From: Hennigella sp045617465
Lineage (GTDB): Bacteria; Bacillota_I; Bacilli_A; Mycoplasmatales; Mycoplasmoidaceae
Direction: 5' to 3'
Assembly: GCA_045617465.1 (NCBI GenBank)
Contig: JAZLIQ010000001.1
Coordinates: 77,958 to 141,957 of the forward strand
DNA: 64,000 bases
Below are positions 20,916 to 33,697 of the stretch, in pieces (the first letter of the stretch is position 1; each line of letters begins with the position of its first letter). The position numbers and the translations under genes were made by a program. Below the pieces are notes generated by a model that saw nothing but the letters and a program-made list of their open reading frames with translations, was not told the origin of the DNA and did no database searches.

Positions 20916-23285
20916 ATGAAAAATACAAATAACAAGAACCTATTAATTACTAGGGGAGTTATATGCTTCCCTGGTATTGAAAAAGATATTGAGATTGCTA
21001 GAGAAGTATCTATCAATGCTATTAATGATGCTTATGATAAGGGCAATAAAGAAATCATTATTACTGCCCAAATCAACCCTAAGCTTGATACAGTAAAGAA
21101 AATAGATGAAATCTATAATATTGGTGTTGTAGCTAAAATTACCAAGATCGCTAGAGAAGATGATGGTATGACAGTGACAGTCTTACCATCTTCTAGAGTC
21201 TTAATTAGCTCTCTAGGTCAAGATACAGCTAAGAAATTCTATAAATGTGAATTTACTGAGATTAATGATCAACAACTATATAAGATAGATGAATCTAAAG
21301 ACTTTGATACCTTATTGGAATTATTAAATAGATATGACCAAAAGGTAACAGCAAGAATCAGAGATATCATTATTGAAAACGAAAAGAAAGGCAAACATAA
21401 CGACATCATAAACTTAGTTTATGAAATAGCTAATGCTTTACCTGTTCATTTCGATCAAAAGCAACAAATCTTAGCTCTAAACACTTTACCGCTTAAGATT
21501 GATGCTTTAACAAGCTTATTATCTAACCCTGCTGATTTATCTAAAGTAGAAAAAGATATTAATAAGAAGCTTAGTGAATCTTTAAATAAACAACAACGTG
21601 AGTTCTACTTACGTGAAAAGATGAGAACTATTAAAGAAGAGCTAGGTGAAATCTCTTCTAGAGAGAATGATTCTACTACTTTCCGTAAACGTTTAAGAGA
21701 AAACCCTTATCCTAAACATATTAAGGAAAAGTTAGAATCAGAAATTAATCACCTAGAATCTTCTAACCCTCAAGAATCTTCAATGATTAGAACATACATT
21801 GAATGATTATTGAATATTCCATGATGACAAGAATCCAAAGATAATGATGACTTTAACAAAGTTAAAGGCACTTTGGATGCAAGCCACTATGGACTAGAAA
21901 AAGTTAAAGAAAGAATTATTGAATATTTAGCAGTTAGAGCCAAGAGCAAAAACACTAAAGCACCAATTATTTGTTTAGTTGGTCCTCCAGGTGTAGGTAA
22001 ATCATCGCTTGCTAAGTCTATAGCTGATGCACTAAATAAACCATTTGTTAAGATGGCTTTAGGTGGAGTTAAAGATGAATCTGAAATTAGAGGGCATAGA
22101 AGAACATATTTAGGTTCTATGCCTGGTCGAATCATCAAAGCTATGAAGAAAGCTGGGGTAGTCAACCCATTATTCTTATTAGATGAAATTGATAAGATGT
22201 CATCTGATCAAAGAGGTGATCCAGCTTCAGCTATGCTAGAAGTGTTAGATCCAGAACAAAACTCTAGATTTAGCGATAACTACATCGAAGAAGACTATGA
22301 CTTATCTAAAGTAATGTTTGTTGCTACAGCTAACTATGCAGAACAAATTCCAGCTGCATTATATGACCGTCTTGAAATAATCGAATTAACTTCATATACA
22401 GAATTAGAGAAGTTAGCTATAGCAAAGAAATACTTAATACCAAAGGTATTAAAAGATTCAGGTTTAACAGCTAAAGATTTAACTTTTGCTGATGATGCTT
22501 TAATGTTCATTATTAGACACTATACACAAGAAGCTGGTGTACGGGAACTAGAAAGAATGATTAGAAAGATTGCCCGTAAACTAGTAGTAGAACAAATGTC
22601 TAGTAAGAAAAAAGCTGCTAAACATATTGATAAAGCAGCAGCTAAGTTCTATCTAGACAAAGAGATTTATGAATACAACATCAAAGAGAAGGTAAACATC
22701 CCTGGTGTTGTTAATGGTATGGCCTATACTTCAGCAGGTGGTGACTTACTACAAATAGAAGTAACCCACTATAAAGGCAAAGGTAATGTTTCCATTACTG
22801 GTAACTTAAAGGAAACAATGAAAGAATCTGCCCAAGTTGCTTTAGCTTTTGTTAAAGCTAATGCAAAGAAGTTTGGCATTCATGATATCGACTTCTCTAA
22901 AACAGATATCCACATCCATGTTCCAACTGGTGGTGTACCTAAAGACGGTCCATCTGCAGGTGTAACATTAACAACAGCCATCATTTCTGCTTTAAGTGAA
23001 AGACCTGTCAAATCTACATTATCAATGACAGGAGAAATCACTTTAAGAGGTAAAGTGTTAATTATAGGTGGCGTTAAAGAAAAGACTATCTCTGCTAACC
23101 GTGGCGGGGTTAATACAATCATTATCCCGGCACGAGATGAGAGATTCTTAAAAGATGTTCCACCAGAAGTAAGAGATAACATCACAGTCTATCTGGTAGA
23201 ACACTATGATGAGATCTATAACATAGTCTTTAATAATAAGCCATTAAAAGAAACTAAAGTGATTAAAGGTAAGAATGTGAAATAA
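20916..23285 (+). CDS. lon: ATP-dependent protease Lon
   Basis: The 789-residue cytosolic protease degrades misfolded proteins. A LON N-terminal domain (RGVICFPGIE onward, residues 14-210) is followed by AAA+ with Walker A GPPGVGKSSLAKS and Walker B FLLDEIDKM. The protease domain has catalytic Ser in PKDGPSAGVTL and Lys in IGGVKEKTISANRGG. GCGGAGG lies 8 nt before the ATG. Own CIRCE and terminator. Confidence 0.97.
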
Positions 23286-23309
23286 AAAAGAGGCATTGCC
23301 TCTTTTTTT
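23284..23309 (+). terminator. Terminator between lon and the lipoprotein operon
   Basis: AAAAAAGAGGC / GCCTCTTTTTTT stem with loop ATT. Both genes converge on it. Confidence 0.85.
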
Positions 23310-23311
23310 AA

Positions 23312-25354
23312 TTATGGAGATGGAACTGTATAGTAGTTACATGTTGCGCCAGAAGACGGGGTAATCGGTTCTTCAGTTCCACTTGTTCCTTGAAACATGT
23401 TATGAACAGCGCCATCAGTATATCCCGTACTAGGAACTGTCCAGAATGCATGGGCAACAGTTCTAGTAGTAGTACTTGTCAAATAAAGATTTGAGCAGTT
23501 AGCAAACATCATGTAGCATGCACGAGTTGTTAGATTAGTCAAACCTATTGTTCCAGCAGCAGACAAGTTGACACATTCCATGAACATTTGATAATAGCAA
23601 TATTCTGCAGATGAAGTTGCAGAAAGCTCTGGTGATGCTGTAAGAGCTTTACATTCAAAAAACATTTGGTAGCAACAATTTGCAGCAAGAGTAGTAGCCT
23701 TAATTGCTGGGGCAGTAGTTAAAGATATACATCTTGCAAACATTCTATGATAAGATCCTTGTGACAAAGTTGTAGCAGCAATAGCTGCGTCACTTAAATT
23801 AACAAGTCCCCTGCAGCCCTCAAACATATTTGCATAACAATATGTTGCTCCAGAAGTGCTTAAATTAACTGTCTTCAAATCAGGAATCTTTGTCAATGAA
23901 TAGCAGTTGAAAAACATGTATCTATAGCAACTAGGGGCTAATGTTGGAGTTCCTAAGTCTGGTAAACCATCATCTGTTAGTTGCTCACAATTATAGAACA
24001 TGCCGTTATAACAACTTGTCGACAATGTCGTAGCCGGCAAAACTGGAGCCTTTTCTAATGATGTACAATTATAGAACATTTGCTCATAGCAACTAGGCGC
24101 TCCAGTTAAATCCATAGCAGGAAGGTTTAATTCACTAGCATCAGTTAAGCTTGTACATTGCGAAAACATCGATGCATAGCAAGATTCCTTAAGATTTGAT
24201 GCTGGTAAGAAAGACACATTAATGTCTTCTAATCTAGTGCATCCAGAAAACATTCCAGCATAGCAGCCAGTAGCTAATGAAGTTGCAGGAAGCATACCAT
24301 CTTGTAAATATGTTAAACCGGTGCAACCAGCAAACATACCATAATAGCATCCTCCTGATAGGTTGTTATCAAGATGAGTTGCATCAGGTTTACCAGCAGG
24401 TAACAATGTAGTAGGAATAGTAGTCAATCCTGAACAGTTCATAAACATTCCTGCATAACAATATGTTCCTGTATAAACACCATCATTATCATTTAATTGT
24501 GTATCAGGTAATAGTGATGATGGGAATACTGTTAAGTTCCTACAGTTGCTGAACATATAAGCATATGAATGGTCTTTTAAATGTTCAGACGGCAAAAGGT
24601 TAGATGAAATAGACACAATGCCAGAGCAGTTCTCAAATAACTTATAGAAGCAATAGCTACATGGTATTGATTCAATTGGTTCGTCTTTACTTCCATTGTC
24701 TAACAATGTCATGACATTACCTGTTAAACTTACAGCTCCACCAATTGAGAACGTAGTGTAATTTGAATCTGAGTGGCTGAATCCGCTGGAGTTGTCACCC
24801 TTAAAATACATGACTTCTCCGGAATGGATAGTTAAAATTTGCCCATTTTTGTATTCATCTCACCAAATACCTGTTTTAGAATACAAAATGTTTGGAGCAG
24901 CTAGTGACCCATGGGTAACAATAGATACAGTTGATTCTTGTATTGCTTGCAAACCAATACAGTCTTTTAATGCAATATCTTGATCAAAGACAGGGTAAGC
25001 AACTAAACCAGCAGTAATAAGATCTGTATCTTTTATCTTAGTCCCATTTTCAAGTTCTCATGAACTAACTACATATCCGTTTAGTCTTGCAACTGGTTTT
25101 TGAATTGTGCTAAATTGTCTACCAACCTTTGCCCTTACGCTCGTATTACCAGTTCATTCAATGCCTGTTTGCGAAGATCTAGCTTTAAACTTAACTGTTG
25201 TATATTGAACTGTTAGTGGTTCGTTGTTAGTATCATGTTGCGTTTTATCGGCCTGTTCTGTTTTGTTAACGGTTGAACAAGAAGAAACACCGGCAACTAT
25301 AGTTGCGCTTAATGATAATAACAAAGTTGATGTTAATAATTTTTTAATTTTCAT
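23312..25354 (-). CDS. Surface lipoprotein with Cys-rich leucine-rich repeats (1)
   Basis: The 680-residue product has a signal peptide ending in a lipobox (AGVSSC). From about residue 200 to the C-terminus it consists of about 13-14 repeats with core CYxxMFxxCxxL plus a LPAxxL stretch, i.e. BspA-type (DUF285/LRR_5-like) repeats. A module with (Y/I)xKGxN, a GNVMxLLD(N/D)G strand and CFYxLF precedes the repeats and recurs twice in the next gene. Such proteins are typically surface-exposed binding proteins; the ligand is unknown. Last gene of a three-gene operon. AGAGGT lies before its ATG, 3 nt after the preceding stop. Confidence 0.85.
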
Positions 25355-25356
25355 AA

Positions 25357-27741
25357 CTAACCTCTATATCTGTAGTATCAAGTACCACTCGGTATTTGGC
25401 TATCTGCCGTTTCTATCCAATAATAGCCTGAACCTATCATTCTAGTTGTAGGTTCAGTCAAGCTTGTTATTGCTGGGCGCACAAAGAATTTTGTTCATCC
25501 TGAACTAGAAGAGTTTTGGAAATCCATATAAGAAGTTGATGTTGTGCTATCAGACAATGCAAAAGTTTGAAAGCAAGAATAGTTTGCTAATGAAGTTAAA
25601 CTAACCATTCCTATTGTTTTAATACTATAGCAATATTGGAAAGTCATGTAATAGCAATATGGTTGAGCAGCAGTTGCAGGTAAGGCAGGAGAAGTAGTCA
25701 ATGCACTACATCCATAAAACATTGATCTATAACATCCCTCTGCTAAAGTTTCAGATGACAAGGTTGGTGCATACTTAATTTTTGAACAACCTTGGAACAT
25801 ACTTTGATAGCAATTTTTAGTCATTGTTTGTGCTGATAAAGCAGGAAGTGTAGTTGGACTAGTTGTTGTAGCTTCTAACCCTGTACAGTATTCAAACATG
25901 CCGCTATAGCAACCTTCTGTTAGTGTAGTAGAAGGTAAGAAGGAACTACTTATAGATGTGATATTAGATGTAACACTAGTATACTCTCCAATGTTACTAA
26001 ACAATTGGTTGAAACAATAGTTCATATGATCAGTTGCTTCATCATTTACAAGGTTTTTAATTTCACCACGACCATCATCTAACAATCCCATTACTGTTCC
26101 TGATAGTTTGATGCTACCTATAGCTTTTGATGAATCTATTTTCTTGAAACCAAAATGAGCATGAGATGTATCGTCATTTCCGGCAGTCAAACCGTGTGGA
26201 TTGTTGCCTTTTATATATATAGTACCTGTTGTAGCCGTTCCAGTTGTTAATGGAATTTCGCTAGCGGCTATCATTTCATATCATTGAGCACCATTATAGG
26301 AATATTTAAAACTAGGCACAGAACCTTCACCAATATAATCTCAAATTATGTTAGTGTTGCCACCAGTAACGGAAACTATCATACAATTTGAAGTCGAAAC
26401 AGGTTTAACCTCAATTTCCTTTGAGCCAGTTATACCAGATCCATCAGTTGAATGTGCAGTAATTGTACATTTTCCTTCTTTAATGCCAGTAACCACACCA
26501 CTTTGAGGGTTAACTTCAGCAATTCTTGTATCACTTGATGTTCAAGTTACATCTTGAGAAGATGTAGAAGGGGTTACAGCAGCTTGGAATTGGTATGGGT
26601 GATCTGCTGTCAATTTGCTATCAAGTTGAGATGCTGCTTCGGGACAACTAACTTCAATTCCAGTTGTCACAGGGTTTACAGTTCAACCAGTAGGAATAGC
26701 ACTTTGTCCAGTTTGCGAACTAGTACCATTGTAAACAATGCTTCCAGATGCAGCAACGTCAAGTACTCAATCTGTAAAACAATCATTGAATTCACCAGTA
26801 TATGCCAACTTAATTTTCTTTAATGCTGAACATCCTTTGAATAATTCTTGATAACAGTGGAATTGAGCAGCATTTGCAGGAGCAAGTGCTGTAGCTGGAA
26901 GGTATGGAGCCATTACTAAGTTTGAACATCCAGTAAACATTCCGGCATAACAACCTTCAGTTAAATTTGTTGCTGGCAAGAACGAATCTGAAACATATCT
27001 AATTTCTTCTTGACTTTCAAACAAGTGATAGAAGCAATAGTCATTAGGTATATCAGTAGCTGTTCCAGAAGCATTGTCAAGAAGCCCCATTACGTTTCCA
27101 ACAATGTTTACTGCTCCACCAACGAATGTTATATATGTATAGTCATTAGGCGCAAAACTAAACCCATTAGGGTTATCGCCACGTAAGAAAAGGTTATCGC
27201 CAGGGTTTAATATTATTGGAGAACCAACATCATATCAGTTTTCACCATAATCATCAGAATATTGAAGATTAGCTAAATCACCAACATCTCCAAGGTGTGC
27301 TCACCCAATTTGCGTCGTTTCAATTGCAGCGACACCAACACAGTTTTTTAGTAAAGTTTGATCTTGGAATACTGGATAAACAGTCAATTCGCCAGAATCA
27401 GGAACTTTAGTGTTTGCTGGAACAGGAGTTGTTCCACCTTCAGTTAATGATCAATGCAAGAACTTTAAACCTGATTTGATAGCTTTAGGTTGGGGAATAG
27501 TAGAGAAATATCTTCCTCTTTTAGCTCTTACCCTTGCATTTCCTTCAAGCGTTACACCTTGAGGTGCGGCAAAATTAACAAATGTATAAGAAACAGAATA
27601 TGGTTCTGTGCTACTAACATTGTCAATTGTTTTATCAGTCTCCGTGTCAACAACACCGCACGATGTGCATATAGGAGCAACAACTAAAGTTGTTGCAGCA
27701 CAACCAGCAAGTGCAATAAACAAAGATTTTGTTTTTTTCAT
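25357..27741 (-). CDS. Surface lipoprotein with two LRR modules and a Big2 domain (2)
   Basis: The 794-residue product has a signal peptide with lipobox CTSC-type ending (APICTSC). After the N-terminal domain, two LRR modules (each with GNVMGLLD or GTVMGLLD, then CYxxMF repeats) flank an Ig-like Big2 domain (VTPSTSSQDVTWTSSD, GVVTGIKEGKCTITA). The parallel architecture with the 25354 gene indicates module duplication. Several Trp are TGA-coded. It ends 2 nt before the start of the next gene and begins 18 nt after the preceding stop, with AAAGGAGA. Confidence 0.83.
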
Positions 27742-27759
27742 ATTGTTTGTCTCCTTTCA

Positions 27760-30564
27760 TTAAGAAGCAGGTATTAGATATCTTCCGTTATCGCCTTCAG
27801 CAGTTTGTATTAGTCTTGGGAAGGCAGATATTATGCTAGCCGCTGATGGACCATCAATTTTAATACCACCAGTTACACAAGCAGCTTGGTATGTATCGCT
27901 AGCAAATGATAATGAAGTTGTTGGAGCTTCAAATGCATCAATAGATGCATTAATAGTAATAGTAGCTACCATAGCATCACAATTTTGCATGAATTCATTT
28001 CCAACATATGTTACAGTATTAGCAATTGCCAAATTTTGGTTGAATGCACGACAATCATATAGGAATTCATCACCAATATGTGTTAAACTTGCTGGCATAT
28101 AGAAATTTGAAATGGCAGTTGTTTGACCGTTGTTGAATTTAATACAATCAGCCATGAAACCATCATCAATTCTCTTTATTGTACTTGGAAGAGCTAATGG
28201 AGAGTTAAAGTTTTGACAGTTTTCCATGAAGTATTCACCAATACGTGTACAGCTAGCTGGATTATCTTCTTCATCAACAAATGTTACTTTACCAGTACCA
28301 TTTGTACCAAATGCAGCACAATTATTTAAGAAGTTATCAGGAATGTAATCAACATAATTACCAATTTTAATTTCTTGGTTAAATACACCTCTTCCTATTG
28401 ATCCATCATCACCTGAAGTAGTACCTATAAATTTATAATGGATACTATCTGATGTAGAAGTTAGGTCATCCATGCTTAAAGTTGCTCACCTACTACCAAA
28501 GTCATCAACAATTACAGTTCAAACTTCGTTTGAATCTAATGTAGGATCTTGAACAGTAGCTTCAAATTTTGCCACAACATTGCTTGCTTCGTCAGTTGCT
28601 TGTATTGTAGCTGTACCAACTGCACTAGCTACTGTAGATAATCTAACAACTTCATTACCTTCTTCATCTTCAGTAGTAACCATTGTAGGTCTATAAGCTG
28701 TATCACCAGTTCAACCCTCTACAGTTCAATGCAAACCTTCTATTGGGTCAGCGTCTTCGGCTTTAGGGAAGTTATATGCTTTAAATACAGCACTTGGATC
28801 AGTTGCCTTAACAACACTTGGACCTTCAATAATAATTGGTTCTTCTTCAGGTTCTTCAATTGTTAAAGTGATTTGATCTGAAGTATCTATTAATACAGGA
28901 GTAGCCTCATTAGTAAAAGCACTAACATAGAATGTGTGTGTTTCTTGAGCTATTGAATTATTTCAACGAACACGTCCTCTACCATTGTCAAAAGAATCTA
29001 CATATAATCCACTTATCGTTATAGGTTCTCCAGATCCATTAGTTATTTGATAAATTAAACGACTAGTATATGGAACACCATTTACTAATAATTGCCACAT
29101 TTCAGTATCTTGTCCTTCAGATCCAAAAACACCTGTCAATGATGTTGAACCACCAATTGTAGTGTAAGTATCAGCATCACTTATAATTAAGTGAACTGTA
29201 CATTTTGCAACAGTGACATTGTTTACTTTTGCAGCAAAATTTAATTCATGGTCGCCAACCGGAACATCTGTAACATTAGGGTCTTGGTTCCATTTAAAAT
29301 ATTTGTTATGGGAAGTACCCTCAGTACTTACAACTTGCACATCAAATGTAGGGGCAGGCCCATCAAATCCTACTGTATAAGCAACTTCACCACTTGTCAT
29401 GTTCGCATCGAAAAAGAAGGTTCCTGATTGCCCTGATTGGCCTTCTTTTCCAAACTCAACACCGGCAGCAGGTGTGAATCTGTAAAGATCAGCTATTGTT
29501 AAAGTAACTGCACCAGAAGTGCCAGTAGAATATACTTCACCAGTAGTGGTTGTAATTTGAACATCAAATGTATGTACTTTAAAAATGCCTGATGAAACAC
29601 TAGCACTTCAAGATACTACACCAGATTCGATGATAATTTCTCCAGTAGTAACATCTTCATCATCACTTATTAACTCATATGATGCACCTGTCATGTCTTG
29701 TTTAACTCCATTTTTATATAGAGCTCAAGCATTACCAGTATCTGCACCAGCTGTACCATATGTACCATTTAATGTTGTAGATCCACCCATTACTTTGTAA
29801 ACATCAGCATCATTAACAACAACTGTAACGTTAGCACTTGCTGTTAGGTCTGCATTACCTTCAGTACCGGTTCCAATTACTTGGAAAGTGTGAGCGCCTG
29901 GTGTAGTGTCACCATCAACATGAACATACCATTTATTGTCACCAGTATCTTTTTGAATATTAATATGTTGTCCTTCACCAACTTCTGGGTCGGAACCACC
30001 ATCTAATTCAAAAGTTGCATCAACTGCCTCGCCTTCAACTTTTAATTCCCAAGGTGAAGCATCTGTATAATCAGCAAATGGTTTTTTCATTTCAATTGAT
30101 GGGCTTCCACCTTCTACTGTAATCTTCTTACTAGAAGGTTCAACAATAGCTAATGAAACAACGTCAGAATCACATTCGTAATTCTTGTTTTCTTTTTCAT
30201 CCTTGTATTCAGCATGAACCTTGAATGATAGAGTACAAGGCTCTACATCAGTAAATGGTTCCTTTGTATATAGATATCCTTTTTCATTGATGGCAATGTT
30301 ATCCCATATTTCATCACCAATGTGGTTGATTGGCTCAATAGTTAGAGTAGTACCGCTTACTACTTGAGCTTCATATAATTCAACCTTATATGGCTCATAG
30401 TCTGTTTCGGGTTCAAGTTCTCCGCCTGTCTCAACCATAAATTCACTTGGTCCTTCAATCGTTAGTGGGTTGTGTTCAAACGAACAGCTCACTGTGGCAA
30501 GTGAAACTGTTGCAGCTGTTACACCACTAAAAATTAAAGGAAGTAATTTTCCTTTTTTTAACAT
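27760..30564 (-). CDS. Large surface lipoprotein with Ig-like and LRR regions (3)
   Basis: The 934-residue product is first in the operon. Signal peptide with lipobox (ATVSC). Acidic, Thr/Val-rich beta-type domains follow, including at least two related segments, DADVYKVMGGSTTLNGTYG and DADTYTTIGGSTSLTGVFG, about 200 residues apart. The C-terminal ~240 residues are LRR_5-like (IPDNFLNNC, IGEYFMENC, IDDGFMADC, IGDEFLYDC, VGNEFMQNC), without the CYxxMF form of the downstream genes. GGAGGA precedes the ATG. Confidence 0.8.
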
Positions 30565-30664
30565 ATTTCCTCCGTTAAATTATTCATATATCTATTTTAT
30601 ATATTAAAAAACCACTTTTTATATATAAATATATTTATATATAAACTCTAAAACTCTAAAATTC

Positions 30665-30687
30665 TTAACATAACTGAGTTATGTTAA
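30665..30687. repeat. Perfect inverted repeat upstream of the surface operon
   Basis: Arms TTAACATAAC and GTTATGTTAA around TGA, 100 nt upstream of the first lipoprotein gene and after the ackA terminator. Operator-like. An AT-rich run at 30603-30645 downstream of it probably contains the promoter. Confidence 0.6.
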
Positions 30688-30707
30688 ATAGATAAAAAAC
30701 TAAAAAT

Positions 30708-30737
30708 AAAAAAAGAGGTTTTACCTCATTTTTTTAT
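30708..30737 (-). terminator. Terminator of ackA
   Basis: GAGGT / ACCTC stem with an AAA loop flanked by T/A runs, overlapping the ackA stop region. Confidence 0.7.
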
Positions 30738-31918
30738 TTTCCTAGGGCTTTAACATCGCCAGCAATCATTAATTCTTCATTAGTTCTTACCCTAAAGATT
30801 CTGGTGTCTGAACCAGGCGCTGTTACTTCTAGATAGTCACCATATTTTTGACTATTTAACTTAGCATCATATTTAAGTTTCATTAGTCTAACACGGTTGC
30901 AAACGCCTTCTAGTAGTTGTGGATCGTTTTCACCACATCCTGCAGTGAAAACAATGGCATCTACTGTACCTAATTCATTAGCATATTGCACTACATAGTT
31001 AGCAATTCTTTGTAGTTGAATTTCTCTTGCTAATTGGGCATTAGCATCGCCTTTGTTAGCTTTAGCAATGACATCTCTAGAGTCACTGCTACCAGCAATC
31101 CCTAACATTCCTGCTTTCTTATTTAATTCTGCATTAATTTGATCACCAGTTAAGCCTTGAGTTAACAAGTATGTGCAGACTGAAGCATCAATGTCTCCAC
31201 ATCTTGTTCCCATAATAAGTCCTTGTAAAGGACTTAAACCCATTGTTGTGTCATATGATTTGCCTTCTTTAATGGCACAAATTGATGCACCATTACCAAT
31301 ATGACAAACAATTAAATTAGGGTTTTTCTTGTTAAGGACTTCTTCCATTTTCTTAGCAATGTATCGATAGCTAGTACCATGGAAACCATACTTCTTAATT
31401 TCATATTTTTCTGTTGTTTGTCTATCTAAGCAGTAATCAGAGTTAACCGCAGGGATAGTTGAGTGGTAAGAAGTATCAAATACTCCTACGTTGTAAGCAT
31501 TTGGTACTAGCTTTTTAAAGACATTGATAACAGTAGTTTCACATGGGTTGTGTAATGGGGCAATCTTACCATATTCCACTGCTTTAGCTAAGATTTTAGG
31601 GTCATCAACTATAGTTGACTGCTTAAAAAATCTTCCACCCATAGCAATTCGATGACCTATTCCGACAATGTCATTTAAATCTTCAATGACTTTAAGCTCT
31701 TTTAGGGCATCTAAAGCTATTTGAACAGCTGCAGTATGATCTGGCATTGCTGCATCCTTTTCAATAACTTTACCTAATGATGTTTTAACTTTTATGTGAC
31801 CATCAACAAAGATTCTTTCACATAAACCATTGGCTAGTTCTGTTAAATCTTCATGGTTATAAACACGAAATTTAATGGAACTAGAACCAGCATTAATAAC
31901 TAATATTTTCTTGTTCAT
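30734..31918 (-). CDS. ackA: Acetate kinase
   Basis: Acetate kinase (394 residues) makes ATP from acetyl phosphate, the last step of the pyruvate-to-acetate branch that many mycoplasmas rely on for energy. Signatures: VINAGSSSIKFRVY at the N-terminus, GHRIAMGG, the KYGFHGTSYRYIAKKM segment, CHIGNGASI, and FTAGCGENDP. No TGA Trp is needed. Single gene with its own terminator; pta is not in the window. Confidence 0.96.
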   Translation of the reverse strand: MNKKILVINAGSSSIKFRVYNHEDLTELANGLCERIFVDGHIKVKTSLGKVIEKDAAMPDHTAAVQIALDALKELKVIEDLNDIVGIGHRIAMGGRFFKQSTIVDDPKILAKAVEYGKIAPLHNPCETTVINVFKKLVPNAYNVGVFDTSYHSTIPAVNSDYCLDRQTTEKYEIKKYGFHGTSYRYIAKKMEEVLNKKNPNLIVCHIGNGASICAIKEGKSYDTTMGLSPLQGLIMGTRCGDIDASVCTYLLTQGLTGDQINAELNKKAGMLGIAGSSDSRDVIAKANKGDANAQLAREIQLQRIANYVVQYANELGTVDAIVFTAGCGENDPQLLEGVCNRVRLMKLKYDAKLNSQKYGDYLEVTAPGSDTRIFRVRTNEELMIAGDVKALGK

Positions 31919-31957
31919 ACTTAAATCCTATATAAACAAATTATAAACTATCTTAAG

Positions 31958-31983
31958 AAAAAAAGAGCATAAGCTCTTTTTTT
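31958..31983 (-). terminator. Terminator of the dipeptidase gene
   Basis: AAAAAAAGAGC / GCTCTTTTTTT stem with loop ATAA, two bases past the stop. Confidence 0.8.
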
Positions 31984-31984
31984 A

Positions 31985-33613
31985 TTATTTATTGATTCAA
32001 CGCATTTGGGCAATACAGTCTAGAGTTGCACCAATTACACCACGTAATGTTCCTGTATATAGAGTTTCTTTACAGTCGTGCATGTTGTGAATTTCTGCAC
32101 CAATAGAAGCAATAACTAGGTCTTTGTTATAGTGTTTAAATCAACTTACTTCAAGATAACCATGAAGGTTTCTTGTTGTTCATTTAACCCCTCTTGCTTC
32201 ATAGGCATTTTTAATAGTTTGAACTAGTTTTTGGTCTTCATCACCTGGTCAACCATAGAATAATGCATTAAGCTTGTAGTAGTCTAAATCATCAGCACCT
32301 AAACAATCTTTAGCTAGTTGTTTATTAGATTTTACAAGTTCTTGTAAATGATCATTGTTACAACTACGGTCAAGAACATTTAATAAGAATTTAGGTTGGT
32401 CTCAAACCTTATCTTTCTTTTCAATAGTTAAGAAAATAGGACCAATGTTACCACTTGTTTCAATTCATTCTATTTGTCTATTCTTTCAACTTCTTGGACC
32501 ATATACTAATGAAGTTAATAGTGTAATAATTTTTGCACTAATATCATGAGAGTATGGTTTAATTTCTGCTCCTTGAGGTAATTGTGCAGGTTTTAATTTA
32601 GCTTTAACACCTGTTTCCTCAGGGAAATTTTGCTTTGTTGCAGCAAGATGTTGCTCAACAATTGTATTTAGTTCATCAAGTGATAAACTTGAAGTGAAAG
32701 TAGCAAAAGCTCTTGTGTGGATAACGTTGTTAAAGTGACTACCTGGAGATAAGAATTCAATTAGTCTGAATTCTTCTTTAGAACTAATTTCTTTTAATGT
32801 TTCAGCAATAATTCTAATTGCATTAGCATGTTTTGCAATCCAGTCACCAGAGTGTCCACCTAATAGTCCAGACACTTCTAGTGTATAAACTGGAGTTTTA
32901 CCATCTAATGGTTTAGCTTCAGGATCAGCAGGAATAGTGTAAGTTGATTCTACTGCACCTGCTGTAGAAATAAGAATTTCCCCATCAAAGGCATTATCGT
33001 TGTTTAGTAAATACTTAAAGCCTTGAACTGGTAGCCCTCTTTCACCAGTTTTTGTTAAACCTAAATAAGCAGCACCAGCCATAGCTACTTCTTCATCAGC
33101 TGTTAATAAACATCTAATTGGCCCGTGTTTGAAGTTCTTAGTTTTTAGAATAGCTAACATAACAGCAATACCAATACCATTATCAGCACCTAATGATGTA
33201 CGGTTACCCATAGAAGTTAAAGTACCATTAGAATGGTATTCTAATTCCACACCATTTTGTTGTAATTGTTGGTGAGCTTCTTCATCAACATATGTACAAA
33301 CCATGTCCATATGTGCTTGAAGAATGATTGGTTCATTGTCTTTTAATGCTGGTAAGTTAGCAGGTAAGTCAAATCATAAGTTACCACTACTTAAATCTTC
33401 TCTATTTGCATCATCAATTAGACTAGAACGGTAGTTGTCTTCATTAACAACAATACTTGGGTCTAATTCTTTAACACGATTCTTGATGTAATCAGCTATT
33501 GCTCTAGTTTGAAAACTAGGACGATAAACTCTAGAAAGTCCTTCAAATTCAGCTAAAGCTGCAACTTGAACTTCCTCGACTATATCGTCAGGAATATGTA
33601 AATTTGCGTCCAT
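31985..33613 (-). CDS. pepD: Cytosolic dipeptidase, M20 family (PepD-like)
   Basis: This 542-residue metallopeptidase probably hydrolyses dipeptides after peptide uptake. Zinc-site segments are HMDMV (residues about 99-103), RTSLGADNGIG, and TADEEVAM. A lid domain contains the SGLLGGHSGDWI segment of the PepD/aminoacyl-histidine dipeptidase group. It has six or more TGA-coded Trp. GAGGT lies before the ATG. The exact substrate range cannot be told. Confidence 0.85.
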
Positions 33614-33671
33614 ATAAATACCTCAATTTTTAATATATAAAAATTATATATTAAAAGTTATAGAGCAAAAA

Positions 33672-33697
33672 GAAAAACTAGAGTTAACTCTAGTTTA
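33672..33697 (-). terminator. Terminator of luxS
   Basis: AAACTAGAGTT / AACTCTAGTTT palindromic stem followed by T-rich sequence on the minus strand, overlapping the luxS stop. Confidence 0.75.
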
